From Bacillota bacterium (GTDB lineage: Bacteria > Bacillota > Clostridia > Oscillospirales > Acutalibacteraceae): a DNA stretch of 13,181 nucleotides. Both the position numbers and the translations under genes were made by a program. Each line of letters starts with the position of its first letter. The stretch's first letter is position 1. Below the pieces are notes generated by a model that was not told the origin of the DNA, did not search any database, and worked only from the letters and a program-made list of their open reading frames with translations. Location of the stretch: assembly GCA_023420245.1 (NCBI GenBank), contig JAEZWL010000226.1, forward strand, positions 1 through 13,181, given 5' to 3'. Shown here in pieces: positions 8,120-13,181 of the stretch.

Positions 8120-8737
8120 ATGCAGCAGATTTTAAAATCGGGTTCTTATTCTGTTCTCATTCATAATCCAGTCTGTATCGCCTTGGCGGCTGGATTGGTT
8201 CTTTATTTGATCTGCCTGTTTTTGTTTTTTCACCATAAAAGGCCGCTACAAAAATTTTATCTGGCAATCCTGTTTCTTTATTTGACGGTAATCGCTTTTC
8301 TTGCCATTACGATTACACCGCCGGGCACCTGGCACCCCAGCGCCAAAGCCACCGCCCAAATTATTGATAAAATCGAGTGGGTTCCGTTTGTTTCATCCGC
8401 AAATATGCTGAATCATTCCATTCGCACCGGAAACTACAACGCGTTTATCAGGATTATCGGAGGTAACTTTGTCGTACTGATGCCGCTTGGTGTTTTTCTT
8501 CCGCTGATTAATCCAAAATTCCGGCTGGGACGGATGACGCTGGTCGCAATCCTCGTTCCGGTCGGAATTGAAAGCACACAGCTGATTTGCAATATTCTGA
8601 TGGGTTCCGCTGTTCGTTATGTTCAAGTCGAGGACGTAATTCTGAACGGCGCGGGATGCCTGCTGGCTTATGTGATTTTTGCCGGTCTGCATAAACGTTT
8701 CAAACCAAAAGCAAGAAAGGGTCTCCGAAGAGCTTAA
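8120..8737 (+). CDS. VanZ-family integral membrane protein
   Basis: This 205-aa protein belongs to the VanZ-like family. VanZ itself gives low-level teicoplanin resistance, but most family members have no known role. Hydrophobic segments lie near residues 16-38, 45-65, 112-130, 139-160 and 174-192. Family motifs visible are GGNFVVLMPLGVFLP (114-128), the E..Q pair in GIESTQL (149-155) and RYVQVEDVILNGAG (166-179), followed by a basic C-terminal tail. The ATG has GAGGG about 7 nt upstream. The gene is a single-gene unit: its own promoter lies on one side and a large hairpin starts right at its stop codon on the other. No vanA-type resistance genes are near, so I do not assign a resistance function. 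Confidence 0.88.
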   Translation: MQQILKSGSYSVLIHNPVCIALAAGLVLYLICLFLFFHHKRPLQKFYLAILFLYLTVIAFLAITITPPGTWHPSAKATAQIIDKIEWVPFVSSANMLNHSIRTGNYNAFIRIIGGNFVVLMPLGVFLPLINPKFRLGRMTLVAILVPVGIESTQLICNILMGSAVRYVQVEDVILNGAGCLLAYVIFAGLHKRFKPKARKGLRRA

Positions 8738-8783
8738 CATTCAGGGCAGTCACAGCAATTGCTGCGGCTGCCCTGAATGTTTT
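8736..8783. terminator. Large hairpin between convergent vanZ-like and ispE genes
   Basis: A perfect 14-bp stem AACATTCAGGGCAG/CTGCCCTGAATGTT (8736-8749 with 8768-8781) extends through an imperfect inner helix to CAGC/GCTG around an AATT loop. It begins inside the vanZ-like TAA stop. On the plus strand it runs into TGTTTTATG. The T-run is short and is weaker on the minus strand, but the position between convergent genes supports a bidirectional terminator. Confidence 0.7.
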
Positions 8784-8798
8784 ATGTATAGCAATTGA

Positions 8799-9650
8799 CT
8801 ATATATTGTTTACCGGTTCGCAAAGGAACACATCCGAATAAAGACCCGTCAATGCTCCCTTGCAGGCAATCGCCTTTTGTTCATCTTCAAAAATACCGAA
8901 AACAGCGGAGCCGCTGCCCGACATGCACGAACCCAGCGCACCCATGGAATTCATTGCTTCTTTGATGCGGGTCACCTCATCCAGTTTCATCACCTGCTCA
9001 AACCCGTTGCCAAGCCCGGAAGCTACCGCGCGCAAATCGGAGCGGCGGACTGCATCAAGCATCGGGTCGGTATATGAGGTGAGAGAAGCCTTCGAAGCGT
9101 CTGCCAGTGCAAAAGCCTGTTTGGTATCCACCCCGATCAGCGGTTTGCAGATCACAATATGGCAGGGCTTCAAAGACGGCAGAGGGGTGAGAGCTTCCCC
9201 GATTCCCTCCGCAAGAGCCGTACCTCCCAGAATACAAAACGGCACGTCCGCACCGACTTTAACGCCGATTTCGCAAAGGATTTCTTTGCTGTACTCAGTA
9301 TGGTATATTTCATTCAGCGCAAGCAGAACCGCAGCGGCGTCCGAGCTGCCGCCGCCAAGTCCCGCCTGAGAAGGAATTCTTTTTTCAATTTGAATTGCAA
9401 TATCTGGCTTCAGCCCAGCGCAGTCAAAAAACAATTCCGCCGCCTGATAAGCGGTATTTTCTCTGCCGCAGGGAACATCATTCCTTGCACAGGCAACCTG
9501 AATCCCCGGCTCTTCTCTGGTAAGAAAAATTCGGTCGCACAGGGACACCGACTGCATTACCATGCGCAGCAAATGATATCCGTCCGCCCGTTTCCCCGTG
9601 ATATCAAGAGTCAGATTAATTTTTGCATACGCATTGATCGAAAACGGCAT
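8799..9650 (-). CDS. ispE: 4-diphosphocytidyl-2-C-methyl-D-erythritol kinase
   Basis: IspE phosphorylates the 2-hydroxyl of CDP-methylerythritol with ATP, the fourth step of the MEP (non-mevalonate) isoprenoid pathway. This GHMP kinase shows AYAKINLTLDI with the catalytic-site lysine K10, GKRADGYH, the ATP-binding loop PSQAGLGGGSSDAA (93-106), the acidic residue D135 in GADVPFCILGG, and the C-terminal SCMSGSGSAVFG motif. I start at ATG 9650 (283 aa, the family's usual size), where GGAGG sits 4 nt upstream. A GTG at 9689 would add 13 residues but lies inside a strong hairpin without a ribosome binding site. It is the last gene of the minus-strand run and is bounded downstream by the convergent hairpin at 8736-8783. 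Confidence 0.95.
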   Translation of the reverse strand: MPFSINAYAKINLTLDITGKRADGYHLLRMVMQSVSLCDRIFLTREEPGIQVACARNDVPCGRENTAYQAAELFFDCAGLKPDIAIQIEKRIPSQAGLGGGSSDAAAVLLALNEIYHTEYSKEILCEIGVKVGADVPFCILGGTALAEGIGEALTPLPSLKPCHIVICKPLIGVDTKQAFALADASKASLTSYTDPMLDAVRRSDLRAVASGLGNGFEQVMKLDEVTRIKEAMNSMGALGSCMSGSGSAVFGIFEDEQKAIACKGALTGLYSDVFLCEPVNNI

Positions 9651-9677
9651 AAGACCTCCAATTGTGATTAACCAAGT

Positions 9678-9700
9678 AACTCCCGGCACAGCCGGGAGTT
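9678..9700. repeat. Perfect 10-bp hairpin between the aminotransferase gene and ispE
   Basis: AACTCCCGGC and GCCGGGAGTT (9678-9687 with 9691-9700) form a perfect GC-rich stem with a 3-nt loop. It lies 12 nt after the aminotransferase stop and 27 nt before the ispE ATG. No T-run follows on either strand, so it is a poor classical terminator. It may be an mRNA-stabilising or processing hairpin, or a weak terminator. Confidence 0.6.
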
Positions 9701-9712
9701 GTTGTATGATAT

Positions 9713-10882
9713 TTAAAGTGACTTTAAAAAATGCTCAATACGGGAAAGCGCTTCCGTGATATGTTTAATGGAATAGGAATAGGATACACGCACATAGCCC
9801 TCGCCGCATTCCCCGAACGCAGGACCCGGAACAACAGCTACGTGCTCGGAATAAATCAGCCGTTTGCAGAATTCCTCGGAAGAGAGCCCGGTGCTCTTGA
9901 TGCAGGGGAACACGTAAAACGCTCCTTCTGGTTCAAAGCAGGTAAGTCCGAGGGAATTGAAGCCGTCTACAATCAATCGGCGGCGCATATCGTACTGCTC
10001 GCGCATATAATCAATATCGCTGTCTCCGTTTTTTAACGCTTCCGTCGCTGCGTACTGCGCCATCGTCGGCGCGCTCATGATGCCAAACTGATGCAGCTTT
10101 GTCATTTGACTGATGATTTCCTTCGGTCCGACCGCGTAGCCGAGACGCCAGCCGGTCATGGCGAACGCCTTGGAGAAGCCGTTGACAACCACCGTACGTT
10201 CCTTCATTCCCTCAATCGCGGCAAAAGAAACGTGCCGGGTATCGCCGTAGGTCAGCTCGCTGTAAATTTCATCGGACAACACCATGAGATTGTGTTCACG
10301 GACAACCTCCGCGATTTCATTCAAATGCTCGCGGCGCATTACGGCGCCGGTCGGGTTATTGGGGAACGGAAGAACCAAAAGCTTTGTATTCGGCGTGATT
10401 TTTTCCCGCAGCTCCTGCGCCGTCACACGAAACTTATCTTCCTCCTTTGTTTCAATGATAACCGGCTTGCCGCCCGCCATTTCGGTCAGCGGAACATAGC
10501 AGACGAAGCTTGGCTCCGGAATCAAAACCTCGTCGCCCGAGTTAACCAAACAGCGAAAGCACAAGTCGATTGCCTCGCTGCCGCCCACGGTCACGACCAC
10601 ATCGGTATTCGGCTCGTATTCCGTATGATAGCGGCGTTTCAGCCAGCGGCAGATTTCCTCTCTGAGCTCCATAAAGCCGCGGTTCGGCGAATACCAGGTC
10701 TTTCCGTCTTCGAGTGTTTTAATGCCTTCCTGCCTTACATGCCAGGGAGTTGAAAAATCCGGTTCGCCGATCGAAAGGGAAATCACATGATCCATCTCGT
10801 TGGCGATATCAAAGAAGCGGCGGATTCCGGAGGGCTTCATCCGTTTTACCTCTTCGTTGAGCACACTTTGGTAATCAATCAC
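9713..10882 (-). CDS. PLP-dependent class I/II aminotransferase, probably alanine-type
   Basis: This is a fold-type I aminotransferase that would move an amino group between an amino acid and a 2-oxo acid. The chosen product is 389 aa. It shows PSGIRRFFDIANEM near the N-terminus, SIGEPDFSTP, the cofactor-binding GGSEAID (100-106), PFPNNPTGA, SDEIYSEL and the PLP lysine K238 in SKAFAMTGWRLGY. I start at GTG (10882-10880) because AAGGAG lies 8 nt upstream and the protein then begins IDYQSVL, like relatives. An upstream ATG at 10915 would put the ribosome binding site inside the gene. The start overlaps the stop of the Lrp gene by 8 nt, implying translational coupling. An adjacent Lrp regulator plus aminotransferase resembles B. 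subtilis alaR-alaT (yugG-yugH), but substrate specificity cannot be read from sequence. Confidence 0.9.
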   Translation of the reverse strand: MIDYQSVLNEEVKRMKPSGIRRFFDIANEMDHVISLSIGEPDFSTPWHVRQEGIKTLEDGKTWYSPNRGFMELREEICRWLKRRYHTEYEPNTDVVVTVGGSEAIDLCFRCLVNSGDEVLIPEPSFVCYVPLTEMAGGKPVIIETKEEDKFRVTAQELREKITPNTKLLVLPFPNNPTGAVMRREHLNEIAEVVREHNLMVLSDEIYSELTYGDTRHVSFAAIEGMKERTVVVNGFSKAFAMTGWRLGYAVGPKEIISQMTKLHQFGIMSAPTMAQYAATEALKNGDSDIDYMREQYDMRRRLIVDGFNSLGLTCFEPEGAFYVFPCIKSTGLSSEEFCKRLIYSEHVAVVPGPAFGECGEGYVRVSYSYSIKHITEALSRIEHFLKSL

Positions 10883-11360
10883 AGAGAACACTCCTTCTCT
10901 CGTCCTTATCCTCATCCGGATTCAGGATTACTCCGCCGTCCTTATAACGGGTCAAAATAAAATGAGTTGCCGTGGAAAGCACGGAATCCAGCGTGGAAAG
11001 GCGGCGCATAACAAACATGGCAATTTCCTGCATACTGCGGCCGTGTACCTTGACCGCCAGATCGTAGCCGCCCGACATCAGATAAACGCTCTCCACTTCC
11101 TCAAACTGCATAATACGGTTCGCTATCTCATCAAAGCCGCGATCGCGCTTTGGGGAAACGCGGAGCTCAATAAGCGCGCTGGCTTTGTTTTCATCTACTT
11201 TTTCCCAATTGATCAACGCCTTGTACCCGCGAATAATCCCAGCTTTTTCGTACGCGGCAATCGCTTCGGCAACCTCACTCTCCGTCTTGTTTAACATCAC
11301 CGCAAGCTGTGCAGCGGAAAGACGCGCGTTTTCATCCAATAAAGTTAATAAACGATCCAT
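10875..11360 (-). CDS. Lrp/AsnC family transcriptional regulator
   Basis: Members bind DNA as dimers or octamers and sense amino acids. This 161-aa protein has an N-terminal winged helix-turn-helix (about residues 2-48: LLDENARLSAAQLAVML, then the recognition-helix region through AGIIRGYKA). It continues into a C-terminal RAM/ligand domain (about 60-135) with the family's SGGYDLAVKV (96-105). A polar tail overlaps the aminotransferase start. The ATG has GGAGG 9 nt upstream. It probably controls itself and the overlapping aminotransferase gene, as AlaR does alaT in Bacillus; that target is inferred from adjacency only. I could not identify a promoter in the 70 nt between it and the upstream PHP gene, so the two may be co-transcribed. 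Confidence 0.92.
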   Translation of the reverse strand: MDRLLTLLDENARLSAAQLAVMLNKTESEVAEAIAAYEKAGIIRGYKALINWEKVDENKASALIELRVSPKRDRGFDEIANRIMQFEEVESVYLMSGGYDLAVKVHGRSMQEIAMFVMRRLSTLDSVLSTATHFILTRYKDGGVILNPDEDKDERRSVLCD

Positions 11361-11430
11361 AATACAAGTCCTCCAATCAATTTCTTTCTTAAAAATTAAG
11401 CCCTAACAGACGTTTCCGCCGGAAGAGCTT

Positions 11431-12243
11431 TTACTCAATGGGTAAAAATTTCGGCTCGCGCCGTATGTATACAGCAAAATGATGAAAGCCTGCCTGCTGT
11501 AAAAGCCTTAGCCCCTGCTCAATTCCCCCGCCGACATCCGCCCAGCGGTGCGCGTCGGAGCCTATGGTAACTAATTTCCCTCCAAGCTCACGGTAGCGGC
11601 GAAGAACCGGAAGGTCCGGCATGGTTTTTTCGAGCCGCTGGCGCAGCCCTGAGGTGTTCACTTCCAGTGCCTTGCGCTTTTCAATCAATAATTTTAGCAC
11701 CTGATCGATTCTTTTGCTGAAAAGGCTGTCGTCAATGGTCAGATTTCGCTCCCCCACAATATAGCGCCACGGATAAGTCAGGTGGGCAAGCGAATCAAAC
11801 CTCCCCCATTCGATTGTCTCCAGCATCTCGTCAAAGTAACGGTTCAGTGCATCATTTACCTCGATATGGGAATAATCAAGCTCAAAAAAATCCGCCATAT
11901 TCCTTACATTATGAACGGAAGCGAGAACAAAGTCAAATTCACACGATTCAACCGCGTCCTGCGCCGCCGTGAGATTCTGCATAGGCTGCCCAATCTCCGC
12001 GCCGGCGTACACATGCAGGCGATTATGAAATACGGCTGCCGCCTTACGCGCTTCAAAATAAGACTGACGGATGCTCCTGTCATACCCTTCTGAAACGTAG
12101 GTGTTACATTCACAGTGATCTGTCAGTGTTAAAGCGTACAAACCGAGCCTTGCGGCGCTTTCACACATCATCATCGTCGGGTCGTCTCCATCCCGCGAAC
12201 AGTCCGAATGCGTATGGCTGTCGGATATATATCGGTATTTCAT
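11431..12243 (-). CDS. PHP-domain phosphoesterase, histidinol-phosphatase (HisJ) family
   Basis: HisJ-type PHP enzymes hydrolyse L-histidinol phosphate with a multi-metal centre. This 270-aa protein carries the whole metal-ligand set: H10 and H12 in DSHTHSDCS, D42/H43 in TDHCE, E83 in AGAEIG, H111 in ASVHNV, H154 in LAHLTYP, and D230/H232 in GSDAHR. Length matches the Bacillus/Clostridium HisJ group (about 265-270 aa). The ATG is preceded by AGGAGGGG. No other histidine-biosynthesis gene is in the window, so a different phosphoester substrate is possible. It heads the minus-strand run toward the Lrp gene and is divergent from the ACT-domain gene. Confidence 0.85.
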   Translation of the reverse strand: MKYRYISDSHTHSDCSRDGDDPTMMMCESAARLGLYALTLTDHCECNTYVSEGYDRSIRQSYFEARKAAAVFHNRLHVYAGAEIGQPMQNLTAAQDAVESCEFDFVLASVHNVRNMADFFELDYSHIEVNDALNRYFDEMLETIEWGRFDSLAHLTYPWRYIVGERNLTIDDSLFSKRIDQVLKLLIEKRKALEVNTSGLRQRLEKTMPDLPVLRRYRELGGKLVTIGSDAHRWADVGGGIEQGLRLLQQAGFHHFAVYIRREPKFLPIE

Positions 12244-12307
12244 ATTCCCCTCCTATATGTATTCAACATCAAAATCATTCTTTTACGATAAATTATTTAT
12301 AAATATA

Positions 12308-12343
12308 TAGTAACATAAATTGGTATATGATTATACGTTACTA
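12308..12343. repeat. Inverted repeat TAGTAAC/GTTACTA around the possible PHP promoter
   Basis: Perfect 7-bp arms TAGTAAC (12308-12314) and GTTACTA (12337-12343) are separated by 22 nt and enclose the TATAAT on the minus strand. This could be an operator. The spacing is large and the region is A/T-rich, so chance is a real alternative. The rest of the 248-nt gap between the divergent genes (12244-12491) shows no coding sequence, only A/T-rich DNA and the plus-strand promoter near 12424. Confidence 0.35.
12330..12335 (-). promoter_or_regulatory. Possible -10 box for the PHP gene run
   Basis: The minus strand has TATAAT (12335-12330) about 85 nt upstream of the PHP ATG, but no good -35 (best is TTCGAA, 3 of 6, at 16 nt). 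The region is very A/T-rich, so a chance match is possible. Confidence 0.35.
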
Positions 12344-12423
12344 ATAAATATTTCGAAGAAAAAATCGTGTAATATTTTAAACAGTTTGACTATTGGAAAT
12401 CTAAGGCTCCCTTTACAGCGCTA

Positions 12424-12452
12424 TTGACAAGATTTCATTTCTCGTCCATAAT
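12424..12452 (+). promoter_or_regulatory. Sigma-A promoter of the UPF0237/UPF0210 unit
   Basis: Perfect -35 TTGACA (12424-12429), 17-nt spacer, -10 CATAAT (12447-12452, 5 of 6). Transcription would start near 12459, about 33 nt before the ATG, leaving room for the GGAGG ribosome binding site at 12478-12482. This is the strongest sigma-A-type promoter in the window. Confidence 0.8.
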
Positions 12453-12491
12453 TACAAAGAGACTTTTTTAATAATTTGGAGGTATATATTC

Positions 12492-12761
12492 ATGCGTGCT
12501 GTAATTACTGTTATCGGCAAAGATATGGTTGGATTTCTTGCCCGGGTATCCACAATTTGTGCGGAAAACGGAGTCAATGTCATAGAGGTTACGCAATCGA
12601 TTCTTCAGGATTTATTCGCGATGATTATGATCGTTGATATTTCAGAATCCACCGTACCGTTCAGCGAGCTTTCAGACAAGCTGACGACAATCGGCAATGA
12701 AATGAATCTTACCGTTCATACGATGCACGAGGATATTTTTAATTCCATGCACCGAATCTAA
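12492..12761 (+). CDS. ACT-domain protein, UPF0237 family
   Basis: This 89-aa protein is a single ACT domain, the small ligand-binding fold used to sense amino acids. It opens MRAVITVIGKDMVGFLARVS, with the usual glycine-containing turn, and continues NGVNVIEVTQSILQDLFAMI. The C-terminal part, NLTVHTMHEDIFNSMHRI, is typical of UPF0237. There is no DNA-binding or enzyme domain. GGAGG lies 9 nt upstream of the ATG, under a strong promoter. It is followed after 89 nt by the UPF0210 gene, its usual neighbour in streptococci and clostridia. It may regulate or bind that protein; the ligand and role are unknown. Confidence 0.9.
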   Translation: MRAVITVIGKDMVGFLARVSTICAENGVNVIEVTQSILQDLFAMIMIVDISESTVPFSELSDKLTTIGNEMNLTVHTMHEDIFNSMHRI

Positions 12762-12788
12762 ACGCAGAATAATCGAATTATCAATTCT

Positions 12789-12818
12789 GCTCCTTTCAAA
12801 AAGGGAGCGGATATTTTT
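12789..12818 (+). terminator. Intercistronic terminator-like hairpin between the UPF0237 and UPF0210 genes
   Basis: GCTCCTTT and AAGGGAGC (12789-12796 with 12801-12808, one G-U) form an 8-bp stem with a 4-nt loop. It is followed by GGATATTTTT, with five T residues at 12814-12818. The T-run starts 6 nt after the stem, so termination is likely partial. It could lower expression of the downstream gene relative to the ACT gene. Confidence 0.5.
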
Positions 12819-12850
12819 GTATATTGTATAGGAAGGGTCTGAAATCAAAT

Positions 12851-13181
12851 ATGGTAAATTCACACGATATATTAGAAACCATCAATATGATCGATAACGA
12901 AAATCTGGATATACGAACCATTACAATGGGGATTTCCCTGCTGGACTGCATCGATTCCGATATCAATAAGGCTTGCGATAAAATTTACGACAAGATTTGC
13001 CGTTACGCCGGTAACCTGGTGAAAACCGGCGAAGATATCAGCAAGGATTACGGAATTCCAATTATTAACAAACGTATCTCCGTTACACCGATCGCCATGG
13101 TTGCGGCTGCCTGCCCGGACAAAAGCCCGGTTCATTTTGCAAAAGCGCTGGACCGCGCCGCAAACTCCACAGGCGTTAACC
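12851..13181 (+). CDS. UPF0210 (DUF711) family protein, 5' part (runs off the window)
   Basis: About 110 N-terminal residues are present. The family signature is clear: DNENLDIRTITMGISLLDCI, IYDKICRYAGNLVKTGEDIS, then YGIPIINKRISVTPIAMVAA and FAKALDRAA. Complete members are about 450 aa, with no established biochemical function. The ATG at 12851 is 13 nt after GGAAGGG, a long spacing that suggests weaker initiation than for the ACT gene. No better in-frame ATG, GTG or TTG start is seen nearby upstream. It probably shares the promoter at 12424, with partial termination at the intervening hairpin. Confidence 0.92.
   Translation, partial: MVNSHDILETINMIDNENLDIRTITMGISLLDCIDSDINKACDKIYDKICRYAGNLVKTGEDISKDYGIPIINKRISVTPIAMVAAACPDKSPVHFAKALDRAANSTGVN

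Noticed and set aside
8120..8737. Glycopeptide resistance locus
   Set aside because: Only a VanZ-family protein is present. No ligase, dehydrogenase, dipeptidase or two-component system accompanies it, and stand-alone VanZ proteins are common in Clostridia.
8393..8740. Open frame of 115 codons on the minus strand
   Set aside because: It is antisense to the vanZ-like gene and crosses its terminator hairpin, so it is not credible as a gene.
9651..9689. N-terminal extension of IspE from GTG at 9689
   Set aside because: The GTG lies inside a strong hairpin without a ribosome binding site. The ATG at 9650 has GGAGG just upstream and gives the family's normal length.
10091..10753. Open frame of 220 codons on the plus strand
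   Set aside because: It is antisense to the aminotransferase gene, whose catalytic motifs are intact. It has no motif of its own.
10883..10915. N-terminal extension of the aminotransferase from ATG at 10915
   Set aside because: The ribosome binding site AAGGAG lies downstream of that ATG and is correctly spaced for the GTG at 10882. The extra 11 residues do not look like the family.
1..13181. CRISPR array, tRNA/rRNA, insertion sequence or prophage
   Set aside because: I saw no spaced direct repeats, cloverleaf genes, transposase or integrase motifs, or terminal inverted repeats. Coding density and gene content look like core chromosome.

Overview
This window looks like ordinary core chromosome from a spore-forming, low-to-mid GC Bacillota, most likely a class Clostridia member of the Oscillospirales type (inference). 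The evidence is spoIIR with a sigma-F-like promoter, the Gram-positive AddA/AddB nuclease instead of RecBCD, a stand-alone VanZ protein, strong GGAGG ribosome binding sites, and the UPF0237/UPF0210 gene pair. I see no insertion sequence, prophage, CRISPR array, tRNA or rRNA.

Layout. Positions 1-381 hold the 5' end of infC (minus strand), which starts on AUU behind a structured leader of about 165 nt with its own promoter and an attenuator-like hairpin. Positions 385-7259 (minus) hold addB-addA, overlapping by 4 nt and coding for the recombinational-repair helicase-nuclease. Positions 7330-8001 (minus) hold spoIIR, the forespore signal that triggers sigma-E activation. Positions 8120-8737 (plus) hold a VanZ-family membrane protein, divergent from spoIIR and closed by a large hairpin shared with the convergent ispE. 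Positions 8799-12243 (minus) hold a run of four genes read as PHP-domain histidinol-phosphatase-like protein, Lrp/AsnC regulator, class I/II aminotransferase and ispE. Positions 12492-13181 (plus) hold the ACT-domain UPF0237 gene and the start of the UPF0210 gene, which runs off the window.

How the genes work together. AddA and AddB form one enzyme. The Lrp regulator and the aminotransferase overlap and form a regulator-enzyme pair like B. subtilis alaR-alaT. IspE supplies the MEP isoprenoid pathway. UPF0237 and UPF0210 are a conserved neighbour pair of unknown function. The regulatory DNA is the most informative part: a textbook-like infC leader, a nearly perfect sigma-F promoter, several sigma-A or extended -10 promoters, and hairpins at most transcription-unit borders.

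I found no clearly new biological system. The best leads are the infC leader and the UPF0237/UPF0210 pair.
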